The notes below the pieces were generated by a model. That model was not told the origin of the DNA, ran no database searches, and saw only the letters and a program-made list of their open reading frames with translations. From Variovorax sp. KK3 (GTDB lineage Bacteria; Pseudomonadota; Gammaproteobacteria; Burkholderiales; Burkholderiaceae_C), in NCBI RefSeq assembly GCF_001984055.1, contig NZ_LYVO01000004.1, positions 99,830 through 163,829 on the forward strand: a DNA stretch of 64,000 nucleotides, in the 5' to 3' direction. The stretch's first letter is position 1; each line of letters opens with the position of its first letter. Position numbers and translations under genes: made by a program. Shown in pieces: positions 36,203-44,305 of the stretch.

Positions 36203-37410
36203 CGTGCAGGGTTCCGTGTGTCGAGTTGAAGCTGCAGGCCGTCGACCTGCGCCTGGACGATGGTAGCGGCCGCCGTGGCCAGGGCCGGGTCGAACCATTC
36301 GTCGGCCGCCTCGGCCGGCAGCTCGGCGCGCAAGCGATCGATATTGGCGCGCATGCGGGCGGCATCGACCTGCAGGCCCGGCAGCGCGGTCGCCAGCGCG
36401 CGCACGCTGCCGTGCGCGCTCATCAGCAGTTGCGGCCATTCGGCAAGCTCGGCCTGCCAGGGCCCCAGCGCGCGCTCGTGCTCCTGCGGCATGGCGGCCA
36501 GCAGCGCCGCCACGCGCTGCGGCGTGCGGCCGGCGGCCGCCAGGGCGACCATCGATGCGACCGGGTTGCGCTTGTGCGGCATGGCAGATGAGCCGCCGCG
36601 GCCCGGCTCGCTGGGCTCGGCCAGTTCGGCCACTTCGTACTGGCCCATCAGCGCGATGTCCTTGGCGATCTTGCCCAGGCTGCCGGTCATCAGGCCCAGC
36701 TCGCAGCCGAGCGCGATCCACTCGTCGCGCTGGGTGTGCCAGGTCTGGCCCGGGTCGCCCAGGCCGAGCTCCTGCGCCATGCGCCTGCGCACCGTGGGCC
36801 CCTGCCCTTTCATCTGCGCCAGCGTGCCCACGGCGCCGCCCAGCTGCACGTTGAGCGCGCGGCGCGCGGCCTCGGCCAGGCGCGCGCGGCTGCGCACCAG
36901 CGGCGCGGCCCAGTTGGCGCACTTGAGGCCGAAGCTCGTGACGGAGGCCGGCTGCATCAGCGTGCGCGCGAGGATGGGCGTGGCCGCGTGCTGCTTCGCA
37001 TGCGCCAGCAGCGCCTGCGCCGCTTTGGCCAGGTCTGCTTCGACCAGCGCCACGGCCTCGCGCGTGACCAGCGACATCGCGCTGTCGATCACGTCCTGGC
37101 TGGTGCTGCCGAAATGCACGTAGGGCAATGCGTCGGCATTGAAGAGCCCCACCGACTCCTTCAGGCTCTTGACCAGCGGAATCGCGACGCTGCCCGCGCG
37201 GCCGCTGTCGCGCACGATCTTGGCGACGTCGAACAGCTCGACCTTGCAGCTGCCGACGATGGAGCGCGCGGCCGATTCGGGAATCAAGCCCTCGGCCGCC
37301 TGCGCGCCGGCCAGCGCGGCCTCGAAGCGCAGCATGGCCGCGACGAAGGCGTGGTCGCTGAAGGCGGCCAGTGTTTCGGAAGTGGAGAGGAAGCCCTCGA
37401 AGATGCTCAT
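36199..37410 (-). CDS. pcaB: 3-carboxy-cis,cis-muconate cycloisomerase
   Basis: A 403-residue member of the fumarase/aspartase superfamily that lactonises 3-carboxy-cis,cis-muconate, the ring-cleavage product of protocatechuate. The superfamily signature GSSAMPHKRNP is intact, and the earlier conserved blocks read FGSTSQDVIDSA and GAVGTLAQM. The C-terminal domain is somewhat shorter than in Pseudomonas PcaB (about 450). Overlaps pcaC. The protocatechuate 3,4-dioxygenase genes (pcaGH) are not in the window and must be supplied elsewhere. Confidence 0.94.
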   Translation of the reverse strand: MSIFEGFLSTSETLAAFSDHAFVAAMLRFEAALAGAQAAEGLIPESAARSIVGSCKVELFDVAKIVRDSGRAGSVAIPLVKSLKESVGLFNADALPYVHFGSTSQDVIDSAMSLVTREAVALVEADLAKAAQALLAHAKQHAATPILARTLMQPASVTSFGLKCANWAAPLVRSRARLAEAARRALNVQLGGAVGTLAQMKGQGPTVRRRMAQELGLGDPGQTWHTQRDEWIALGCELGLMTGSLGKIAKDIALMGQYEVAELAEPSEPGRGGSSAMPHKRNPVASMVALAAAGRTPQRVAALLAAMPQEHERALGPWQAELAEWPQLLMSAHGSVRALATALPGLQVDAARMRANIDRLRAELPAEAADEWFDPALATAAATIVQAQVDGLQLQLDTRNPAR

Positions 37411-37425
37411 GGAGATGGAAGGTGG

Positions 37426-38265
37426 TCAGTACGCGATCTGCGCCACCGCCCGCAGTTCGTCCGGCGTGGCCGTGCCGTAGCCGAAGAACTCGAGGTAGGC
37501 GGGGATCATTTCGAACAGCATGTCGGTGCCGACCTGCACGGAGCAGCCCTTGTCGCGGGCCGCCTTGAGCAGCGGCGTGAATTCGGATTTCATCACGACC
37601 TCGCCGACGAAGGTGGAAGGCGCGATGCGGTCGATGTCGAAGGGCAGCGGGTCGTCCTTGTTCATGCCGAGCGGCGTGGCATTGACCACCAGGTCGTAGC
37701 CGGCCGGGTCGTTGGAGCCGGTGTCGACCTTGAGCTGCGCGTAGTGCGCCTTCAGCCGCCCGGCCAGCGCATCGGCCGACTCGGCGCGCGAATCGAAGAG
37801 CGACAGCTCCGCCACGCCGGCCGCCGCCAGCGACGCCGCGATGGCCGAGCCGACGCCGCCGCTGCCGGAGACCAGCACACGCGCACCTTCGAGCTTGCAG
37901 CCCTTGCGCTGCACGCCGCGCACGAAGCCGGCGCCGTCGAACTGGTCGCCGGTGAGGCGGCCGTCAGCCTCCTTGCGCACGGCGTTGCAGGCGCCCGCGA
38001 TCTTCGCGGCGGGCGTGAGCTCGTCCATCAGCGCCATCGTCGTGACCTTGTGCGGCATCGTGACCAATGCGCCGCGGATGTTGCTCATGCGAAACACGAG
38101 CGGCAGGAAGGCCTCGTAGTTCTCGGGCTTCACGCCCATGGGCACGACGACGGCGTCGATGCCGCGCGCCTCGAACCAGGGGTTGTAGATCATGGGCGCC
38201 TTGAAGCTCTCGGTCGGAAAGCCGAGGTGGGCGATGAGGTTGGTCTTGCCTGAAATGGTGGTCAT
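37426..38265 (-). CDS. Shikimate/quinate dehydrogenase (AroE family), paralogue 1
   Basis: A 279-residue dehydrogenase with the AroE architecture. The substrate domain contains GALVTMPHKVTTM with the catalytic lysine of the PHK motif, and the coenzyme domain has a Rossmann GSGGVGSAIAASL motif. Further marks are VVNATPLGM and QFDGAGFVRGV in place of the usual NTDGxG. In this operon it should run in the catabolic direction, shikimate to 3-dehydroshikimate, rather than serve aromatic biosynthesis. It lies 16 bp upstream of pcaB. A second, diverged copy opens the same operon. Confidence 0.9.
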   Translation of the reverse strand: MTTISGKTNLIAHLGFPTESFKAPMIYNPWFEARGIDAVVVPMGVKPENYEAFLPLVFRMSNIRGALVTMPHKVTTMALMDELTPAAKIAGACNAVRKEADGRLTGDQFDGAGFVRGVQRKGCKLEGARVLVSGSGGVGSAIAASLAAAGVAELSLFDSRAESADALAGRLKAHYAQLKVDTGSNDPAGYDLVVNATPLGMNKDDPLPFDIDRIAPSTFVGEVVMKSEFTPLLKAARDKGCSVQVGTDMLFEMIPAYLEFFGYGTATPDELRAVAQIAY

Positions 38266-38307
38266 GATGAGAGGGGCGCCCGGGGGCGCCGTTGAAATGC
38301 CTAGACG

Positions 38308-39336
38308 CTATTTGCGAACCTTGGCCACTTCGGCCATCAGTTCCTTGACGGTGCCGTCGCCGACGGTCGCCGAATACTTGTCGATGACGGGCTTGACCTT
38401 GTCGCGCAGCTTGGCCAGCTCGGCCGGCGGCAGTTCGGTGACGGTCATGCCCGCCTTCTTGAGCTGGTCGAGCGCGCCGTCGGCCGCCGCGCGCGAGACT
38501 TCACGCTGGTACTTGGTCGCCTCGGTGGCCGAGTCCTCGATGATCTTCTTCTCTTCGGCGCTCATGCCGTCCCATGTCTTCTTGCTGATGATCAGCGCCT
38601 GCGGGTTGTAGATGTGGCGCGTCTGCGTGATGAACTTCTGCACCTCGGCGAACTTGGACGAGGCGATCACGGTGTTGGGGTTCTCCTGGCCGTCGACCGC
38701 CTTCTGGTCGAGCGCCGAATACAGCTCTGGGAAGGGCATCGGCGTCGCGTTGGCGCCCAGCGTGTTGAACAGGTCGATGTAGATCGGCGACTGGATCACG
38801 CGGATCTTGAGGCCCGCGATGTCCTCGGCCTTGGCCACCGCGCGCTTGCTGTTGGTGAGGTTGCGAAAGCCCAGGTCCCAGTAGCCCAGGCCCTTGAGGT
38901 TCTTTTCTTCGAGCTTGGTCAGCAGCTTCTTGCCGAAGGCACCGTCCGTCACCGCATCGGCTTCCTGCGGGCTGTTGAATAGAAACGGCAGGTCGTAGGC
39001 CGCGAACTCCTTGACCTGCGAGCCCAGGATGCCGGCATTGAGCACCGTGACTTCGACCGTGCCGCCCTGAAGCGCCGACACCGTCTGCAGGTCGCCGCCC
39101 AGCGTGCCGCCCGGGAAGAGCTTGACGGTGATCTTCTTGCCCGACTTCTCGGCCACGAGATCGGCGAACTTCTGCGCGCCTTGCGCCTGCGGATGGCCGG
39201 TCTGGTTTTGGAAGGCGAACTTGAGCGTGCGCTCCTTCACCTGCGCGACGGCGCCGCCGGCAAGGGCCATGGCGGCCAGGGCCACGAGCGAGGCGCGCAG
39301 AACGGGACGGAAAGGGGGGCGGAAGAATGCGTTCAT
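38308..39336 (-). CDS. TRAP transporter solute-binding protein (DctP family)
   Basis: A 342-residue periplasmic receptor; its signal peptide has a basic start, a hydrophobic core and a cleavage region near GGAVAQ. DctP marks are PGGTLGGDLQTVSALQGGTVEVTV and the binding region AGLKIRVIQSPIYID with NATPMPFPELYSALDQKAVDGQ. Embedded between an AroE-like enzyme and its permease genes, it probably binds shikimate, quinate or protocatechuate-like acids; these have not been shown to be TRAP ligands here. RBS AAGGAGAC fixes the start at 39336. Confidence 0.93.
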   Translation of the reverse strand: MNAFFRPPFRPVLRASLVALAAMALAGGAVAQVKERTLKFAFQNQTGHPQAQGAQKFADLVAEKSGKKITVKLFPGGTLGGDLQTVSALQGGTVEVTVLNAGILGSQVKEFAAYDLPFLFNSPQEADAVTDGAFGKKLLTKLEEKNLKGLGYWDLGFRNLTNSKRAVAKAEDIAGLKIRVIQSPIYIDLFNTLGANATPMPFPELYSALDQKAVDGQENPNTVIASSKFAEVQKFITQTRHIYNPQALIISKKTWDGMSAEEKKIIEDSATEATKYQREVSRAAADGALDQLKKAGMTVTELPPAELAKLRDKVKPVIDKYSATVGDGTVKELMAEVAKVRK

Positions 39337-39402
39337 GTTGAAAGTCTCCTTGGTTGAAATTCGAATGCCGGTCATCGATCGTTTGTAGTTCGTCGTTTTT
39401 CG

Positions 39403-40683
39403 TCAGCCGCCGAGCAGCCGCGCCGGCCAGATCACGAGCTGCGGGAACAGGACCATCAAGAACATCATGGCGAACTCGGCGATCGCGAACGGCAGCACGC
39501 CGCGCGTCACCTCGTCCATCTTCATTCGCGCGACCCCCGCCACCACGTTGAGCACCGTGCCCACCGGCGGCGTGATGAGGCCGATCGAGTTGTTGATGAT
39601 GAACAGCACGCCGAAGTAGATCGGGTCGATGCCCGCGGCCTTGACCACCGGCATCAGCACCGGCGTGAGGATCAGGATGGTCGGCGTCATGTCCATGGCG
39701 GTCCCGACCGCCATCACCAGCACCATGATGACGACCATCAGCAGCATCGGCTTGTCGATCAGCGGCTGCAGCAGCGCGACGAGCTTCGACGGCAGGTCGG
39801 CCACGGTGATGAGCCAGGCCGACACCATGGCCGCGGCGACCAGGAACATCACGATCGCGCTGGTCTTGGCGGCCGACACGAACATGCCGTAGAACTGCGA
39901 GGGCTTGAGCTCGCGGTAGACCACCGTGGCCACGAAGATCGCGTACACCGCAGCGACCACCGCCGCCTCGGTGGGCGTGAAGATGCCGAAGCGCAGGCCG
40001 AACAGGATGATCAGCGGCAGCAGCAGCGCCCAGGTGGATTCGCGCAGCGCCTTCCACATCTCGCCGGCCGACTTGCGCGGCGGCGGGATCACCTTTTCCT
40101 TGCGCACCAGCCACCACCAGGTGAACCACAGCGACGCGCCGATCAGGATGCCAGGAAAGATGCCGGCCAGGAACAGCTTGGAGATCGACACGTTCGCCGC
40201 CACGCCGAAGATCACGAAGCCGATCGACGGCGGGATGATCGGGCCGATGACGCCCGACGCCGCGATGAGCCCGCCGGAGCGCGCCTTGTCGTGACCGGCC
40301 GCGACCATCATCGGAATCAGCAGCGCCGACAGCGCGGCCGCATCGGCCACCGCCGAACCCGAGAGCGCCGACAGGATGCAGGCCGCCACGATGGCGACGT
40401 AGCCCAGCCCGCCGCGCACGTGGCCCACCACCGCCAGCGCCAGATTGACGATGCGGCGCGACAGCCCGCCCTGGTTCATCGCCTCGCCGGCCAGCATGAA
40501 GAAGGGCACGGCCAGCAGCGGAAAGCTGTCGGCGCCGTTGATCACGTTCTGCGCGAGGATCTGCGCGTCGAACAGGTCGAGGTGCCACATCAGCGCGACG
40601 CCGCACAGCAGCAGCGAATAGGCGATCGGAACGCCGATGGCCATGGCGCCGAGCAGGGCTCCCAGAAAGATGGCGATGGTCAT
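39403..40683 (-). CDS. TRAP transporter large permease (DctM family)
   Basis: A 426-residue membrane subunit with about 12 helices. Family blocks are SFPLLAVPFFMLAGEAMNQGG, GGLGYVAIVAACILSALSGS, IIPPSIGFVIFGV and the C-terminal NNSIGLITPPVGTVLN. The start at 40683 lies one base after the small-permease stop. It forms a TRAP importer with the products of 40685 and 38308. Gene order is Q-M-P here, different from the P-Q-M of the system at 13439. Confidence 0.94.
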   Translation of the reverse strand: MTIAIFLGALLGAMAIGVPIAYSLLLCGVALMWHLDLFDAQILAQNVINGADSFPLLAVPFFMLAGEAMNQGGLSRRIVNLALAVVGHVRGGLGYVAIVAACILSALSGSAVADAAALSALLIPMMVAAGHDKARSGGLIAASGVIGPIIPPSIGFVIFGVAANVSISKLFLAGIFPGILIGASLWFTWWWLVRKEKVIPPPRKSAGEMWKALRESTWALLLPLIILFGLRFGIFTPTEAAVVAAVYAIFVATVVYRELKPSQFYGMFVSAAKTSAIVMFLVAAAMVSAWLITVADLPSKLVALLQPLIDKPMLLMVVIMVLVMAVGTAMDMTPTILILTPVLMPVVKAAGIDPIYFGVLFIINNSIGLITPPVGTVLNVVAGVARMKMDEVTRGVLPFAIAEFAMMFLMVLFPQLVIWPARLLGG

Positions 40684-40684
40684 G

Positions 40685-41278
40685 TCAGCGCCCCGCCTTG
40701 TTGTTGCGTCTTTGTGCGGCTTCTTCGGCATCGCGCCGCGCCAGCTCGGCGTTGATCTTGTCGATGTCGCCCTGCTCTTCCGACTCGTGCACCATCACCA
40801 GCTCGGCATCGCTGAGCCTGCCGCTCACGATGCGCCACAGGTCGTACAGCAGGAAGACGATGGCCGATACGCCGAACACCACACCGACGAAATAGAAGAT
40901 CGCGACCGATGCGCCGGTGGTGGGCGCGCTCACGTCCCAGTTGATCAGCGTCTGCTGCCAGCTGCCGGTGAGCAGCAGGTAGGAGGCGTACAGCATCAGC
41001 ACGTGCGACAGCACCGCGCAGAGCTTCTTGCCCCAGGTGGGCAGCTTGGCGATGAGCATGTCGGTGCCCAGGTGACCGTGCTCGCGCACCGCGACGATGG
41101 CGCCCAGGAAGGTCATCCACACGAACAACCAGCGCGACACTTCCTCCGAGATGGTGATGCCGGAATTGAAGCCGTAGCGCAGTACGACGTTGCCGAACAC
41201 CATGATGACCATGATGGCCAGCATCAAGGCCATCAGCCCCTCCAGCCCCCTGCAGTACCACGAGAAAATTCTTGTCAT
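40685..41278 (-). CDS. TRAP transporter small permease (DctQ family)
   Basis: A 197-residue membrane protein with four predicted helices and an extended, charged cytoplasmic C-terminus (about 30 residues rich in Glu, Asp and Arg). The region NSGITISEEVSRWLFVWMTFLGA is the family hallmark. AAGGAGACAGAGGC provides the ribosome site. Its leader contains a perfect 5 x 13-bp tandem repeat (41302-41366). Part of the dehydroshikimate/protocatechuate operon. Confidence 0.92.
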   Translation of the reverse strand: MTRIFSWYCRGLEGLMALMLAIMVIMVFGNVVLRYGFNSGITISEEVSRWLFVWMTFLGAIVAVREHGHLGTDMLIAKLPTWGKKLCAVLSHVLMLYASYLLLTGSWQQTLINWDVSAPTTGASVAIFYFVGVVFGVSAIVFLLYDLWRIVSGRLSDAELVMVHESEEQGDIDKINAELARRDAEEAAQRRNNKAGR

Positions 41279-41301
41279 TGCCTCTGTCTCCTTCTTGGTT
41301 G

Positions 41302-41366
41302 GTCTTCTTCGCCTGTCTTCTTCGCGTGTCTTTTTCGTTCGTCGTCTTCGTTCGTCTTCTTCGTTC
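41302..41366 (-). repeat. Perfectly spaced 5 x 13-bp tandem repeat in the dctQ leader
   Basis: Five units of exactly 13 bases follow each other, on the plus strand GTCTTCTTCGCCT, GTCTTCTTCGCGT, GTCTTTTTCGTTC, GTCGTCTTCGTTC and GTCTTCTTCGTTC. On the transcribed orientation the unit is GAACGAAGAAGAC. A degenerate sixth unit (41286-41301) contains the dctQ ribosome site AAGGAGAC, suggesting that the array grew by duplication of a ribosome-site-bearing segment. It fills most of the 101-bp gap between the isomerase-like gene and dctQ. Confidence 0.9.
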
Positions 41367-41379
41367 CGATCCGCTTCGC

Positions 41380-42240
41380 TCAGCTTGCCTTGCTGAGCAC
41401 CGCCTCGCTGATCCAGCGCGCGCTCTTCATGCCGCGCTGGCCGACCACCATCGGGTCGGAATTCACGTAGTCGTCGTTGAACACCTCGAAGGTGTAGTGG
41501 CCGCGGTAGCCCTTGTCCTCCAGCAACTGCACCATGTCGCGCACGTCGTGCAGGCCCTCGCCGGGAAACAGGCGCTGGTGTCGCGCCAGCTCGATCATGT
41601 CGGCCTGCCGGTCGCTGTACTCGAAGAAGTAGTCGGCCAGCTGCACGAGGAAGATCTTGTCGACCGGCACCTCGGCCAGCTGCTTCAGCGTCTCGGGCGT
41701 GTCGTCGCCGTGCACCGACATGTGGAAGCTGTCGAGGTTCAGGCCCACGTTCTGGCGGTTGCAGCGCTTCACGATGTCCCAGGCCTGGTGCCAGCGGTTG
41801 ACGTGGCGGCCCCAGGACAGCGCCTCGTAGCAGATGCGGATGCCCAGCGGCGTGGCCAGCGTGGCGAGCGTGCGCAGGTCTTCGGCCGCACGCTCGGGGT
41901 CGTCGATGGCCAGTGGCGAGGTGGTGGAGCACACCAGCAGCAGGTCGGCACCGACCAACGCCATCTGGCGCAGTTGCTCGCGGGCCATCTCCAGGCGGTG
42001 CGGGCGCATCGCGTCGGGTGCGCATTCGAAGTCGCGCAGCGGCTGGAAGTCCGTGACCTTGAGCCCACTGCCCTTCACCAGCTCGGCCGCCTTCTCCACC
42101 CCGGCCGGATGCGCGATCAGGTCGCGCGCCCACAGCTCCACGCCGGCGAAGCCCGCCGCCTTCATGCATTCGAGCTTGTGGCCGAGGTCGCCCCCCATGG
42201 TGACGGTGTTGAAGCCGAAGCGATTCAGGTCGATTGCCAT
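41380..42240 (-). CDS. Probable 3-dehydroshikimate dehydratase (AsbF/QuiC-like TIM barrel)
   Basis: A 286-residue xylose-isomerase-like TIM barrel. Putative metal ligands Glu139 (ICYEALSWG), Asp170 and the nearby His173 (NLDSFHM), Gln200 (LVQLAD) and Glu252 (TFEVFND) match the spacing of the AsbF dehydratase site, which converts 3-dehydroshikimate to protocatechuate. Many such genes are labelled only sugar phosphate isomerase. It is the single-domain form, lacking the C-terminal HPPD-like domain of Pseudomonas QuiC1. Between an AroE-like enzyme and pcaBCD, it would supply the link from shikimate to protocatechuate. Confidence 0.82.
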   Translation of the reverse strand: MAIDLNRFGFNTVTMGGDLGHKLECMKAAGFAGVELWARDLIAHPAGVEKAAELVKGSGLKVTDFQPLRDFECAPDAMRPHRLEMAREQLRQMALVGADLLLVCSTTSPLAIDDPERAAEDLRTLATLATPLGIRICYEALSWGRHVNRWHQAWDIVKRCNRQNVGLNLDSFHMSVHGDDTPETLKQLAEVPVDKIFLVQLADYFFEYSDRQADMIELARHQRLFPGEGLHDVRDMVQLLEDKGYRGHYTFEVFNDDYVNSDPMVVGQRGMKSARWISEAVLSKAS

Positions 42241-42305
42241 GATGTTGTCTTCAGAACGTCAGCCTGCACAGTTGCGGCGGCCGGCGAAGCCCGGCCTGAT
42301 CGGGA

Positions 42306-42392
42306 GACACCGCGGAACCGGCTTTGCCGGGCCGCTGGTGTCGCCCCCGGAGAGGGGGTTGGCGGACCACACGAAGTGGGGGAGCCTGGGGG
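42306..42392 (-). repeat. Dispersed intergenic hairpin repeat, copy 2 (long form)
   Basis: The same 37-bp core as at 9131-9167 (42306-42342) and the same tail ending CCTGGGGG (to 42392), with 19 extra bases between them that form their own C5/G5 hairpin (CCCCCGGAGAGGGGG). It lies 10 bp after the minus-strand stop of the AroE-like gene and before the dehydratase gene, in the same orientation and operon position as copy 1. Confidence 0.87.
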
Positions 42393-42401
42393 TGAACATA
42401 T

Positions 42402-43325
42402 TCAGGCCACGCTGTCGGAGTGGTAACGCAGGGGGGCGTCGATTTCGGCGGCCATCGCAGCGGGATAGATCAGCTCGCGCAAGAAGCGCGCGTCGTCGCG
42501 CACGCCTTGTGCCGCGGCGCCCTGGCCGAAGAAGTCCAGGTAGTACGGCATCTGCTGGATCAGCATCTCGAAGCCGGCCTGGGCGTTGAGCCCGCGCGCG
42601 CGGGCGGCACGCACCAGCGGCGTGGGCTGGTTGCGCAACAGGATGTCGAACAGCGCCGCGTGCGGCTCCATGCGCGACACGTCGACGGCCAGCGCGTCGC
42701 CGTCCTTCAGGCCGAGCGGCGTGGCGTTGACGACCAGGTCGTAGCCGGCCGGGTCGCCGCTGTCGGCCGCCACCACGGTCGCGTCGAAGAAGGCATTCAG
42801 CTTGGCCGCGACGCCCGCCGCCTTGCCCGCCGACACGTCGTGAAAGGCGATGTACTCGGCCCCGTTGACCGTGCCGCCTTCGGCCAGCGCCACTCCCGCG
42901 GCCGCGGCGCTGACGCCGGCGCCCAGGATCAGCACGCGCTTGCCGCGAAAGGGAATGTTGTAGTGGTCCAGCGCGCCCAGCAGGCCTTCGCCGTCGAACA
43001 GGTCGCCTTCGAGTTCGCCGTTGGCGATGCGCTTGACCACGTTGACAGAGCCGGCCACGCGGCCGAACAGTCCGGCGCCGTCGAGCAGGTCGACCGCCAG
43101 CGGCTTGTGCGGCGGCGCGATCACCATGCCGCGCACGTTGCGGGCGAGAAAGGCCGCCTTCACGAACACGGCGAAGTCGCGGCGCGACACGTGCACCGGC
43201 GCCATCACGGCGTCGATGCCGTGACGCTGGAAGACGGCGTTGAACATGCGCGGCAAGCGCACGTTGGTGACCGGATCGCCGGGGATCAGGTAGAGGTCGG
43301 TGCTGCCTGCGATGGAAGGGAACAT
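42402..43325 (-). CDS. Shikimate/quinate dehydrogenase (AroE family), paralogue 2
   Basis: A 307-residue AroE-like protein that opens the operon. The substrate-domain motif reads GMVIAPPHKPLAVDL, the Rossmann motif LILGAGVSAAAAGVAL, and VVNATPLGLKDGD is conserved. The FDGEGLLGAL block parallels the FDGAGF of paralogue 1. It is clearly diverged from that copy, so the two may use different substrates (for example quinate and shikimate) or cofactors. The start at 43325 (MFPSIAG) is chosen because the longer frame to 43511 runs through the IclR control region. Confidence 0.88.
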   Translation of the reverse strand: MFPSIAGSTDLYLIPGDPVTNVRLPRMFNAVFQRHGIDAVMAPVHVSRRDFAVFVKAAFLARNVRGMVIAPPHKPLAVDLLDGAGLFGRVAGSVNVVKRIANGELEGDLFDGEGLLGALDHYNIPFRGKRVLILGAGVSAAAAGVALAEGGTVNGAEYIAFHDVSAGKAAGVAAKLNAFFDATVVAADSGDPAGYDLVVNATPLGLKDGDALAVDVSRMEPHAALFDILLRNQPTPLVRAARARGLNAQAGFEMLIQQMPYYLDFFGQGAAAQGVRDDARFLRELIYPAAMAAEIDAPLRYHSDSVA

Positions 43326-43469
43326 GGTTCGGCGTCTCTCTGGCGGGTGGGTCGGTTGCGTGTTCTTGGTTGTTCGTATATCGCGCAACGTGCCGGGATT
43401 GGCGACAAATGTAGGCGGCTGGCTTGCGCGACCCAAGCGAAAGGTCACAGAATAGCGCGCTGATCGTTC

Positions 43470-43489
43470 TTCGACGATCGATGATCGAA
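43470..43489. promoter_or_regulatory. Candidate IclR operator in the divergent control region
   Basis: The palindrome TTCGACGATCGATGATCGAA (16 of 20 positions symmetric, centred on ATCGAT) lies 145 bp upstream of the catabolic operon and 22 bp before the IclR start. A 14-mer from it, read on the other strand as TCGATCATCGATCG, recurs exactly before the MHS transporter gene at 45800-45813. Confidence 0.65.
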
Positions 43490-43510
43490 CGAATCCAGGG
43501 TTTGTCCTCA

Positions 43511-44296
43511 ATGAACAGCGATGTTTCCCCCGCCCCGCCCGGCCTCGACAAGCGCGACTGGATCGCGGGGCTGGAGCGCGGCGTTTCCATCATCGAAGCC
43601 TTCGACGACGCGCATCCGCGCATGACGGCCAGCGAGGCGGGCCAGCGCACCGGCATGACCCGCACCGCCGCGCGCCGCTACCTGCTGACGCTGCAGCACA
43701 TGGGCTACGTGGCGGGGGACGGCAAGCTGTTCTGGCTGACGCCGCGGGTGCTGCGCCTGGGGCAGTCGTACCTCGAATCGGCGCGGCTGCCGCGCATCGT
43801 GCAGCCCTTCCTGCAGCGGGTGGCGGCCGGCACGCACGAGATCGCGTACCTGAGCGTGATGGACGGCGACGAGGTGGTCTACATCGCGCGCAACGGGCCG
43901 AACCGCAGCATGAGCACCGGCTACGTGCTGGGCGCGCGGGTGCCGGCGCAGGTCACGGCGGCGGGCATGCTGATGCTGGCCATGCGCAGCGACGAGGATC
44001 GGGGCGTGTGGCTCGCGACGCACGAGCTGACCGTGTTCACGTCGCACACGATCTCGAGCAAGGAGCGCATGAAGCTCGAACTGGCGCGCATCCGCTCGCA
44101 AGGCTGGGCGCTGTCTGAGCAGCAGCTGGACCTGAACTCGCGCGGCATCGCGGTGCCGCTGCGCGACCGTCACGGCGAGCTGGTGGGTGCGCTCAACATC
44201 ACCATGCCGATGGGCCATGAAAACAGCGAGGACGCGGTCTCCCGCGTCCTCCCTGTGCTGCGCGAAACCGCGCAGGCAATGCGAAACCTGATTTGA
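43511..44296 (+). CDS. IclR-family transcriptional regulator (PcaU/PobR type)
   Basis: A 261-residue regulator with an N-terminal winged helix (GLERGVSIIEAFDDAHPRMTASEAGQ, MTRTAARRYLLTLQHMGYV) and a C-terminal IclR effector domain (EIAYLSVMDGDEVVYIARN and GALNITMPMGHEN). It belongs with PcaR/PcaU/PobR regulators of aromatic-acid catabolism by sequence type. It is divergent from the shikimate/pca operon and precedes, tail to tail, the MHS transporter. Start 43511 is preferred over an in-frame ATG at 43481 that would lie inside the palindromic operator. Confidence 0.9.
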   Translation: MNSDVSPAPPGLDKRDWIAGLERGVSIIEAFDDAHPRMTASEAGQRTGMTRTAARRYLLTLQHMGYVAGDGKLFWLTPRVLRLGQSYLESARLPRIVQPFLQRVAAGTHEIAYLSVMDGDEVVYIARNGPNRSMSTGYVLGARVPAQVTAAGMLMLAMRSDEDRGVWLATHELTVFTSHTISSKERMKLELARIRSQGWALSEQQLDLNSRGIAVPLRDRHGELVGALNITMPMGHENSEDAVSRVLPVLRETAQAMRNLI

Positions 44297-44305
44297 CTCG
44301 GCTTC

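Noticed and set aside
41286..41366. Array at 41302 as a CRISPR or phage attachment site
   Set aside because: The units are 13 bases, directly adjacent and without spacers, and no cas gene or integrase is in the window.
42402..43325. The two AroE-like genes as a recent tandem duplication
   Set aside because: The proteins differ in length (307 and 279) and in most motifs, and six genes separate them, so they are old paralogues.
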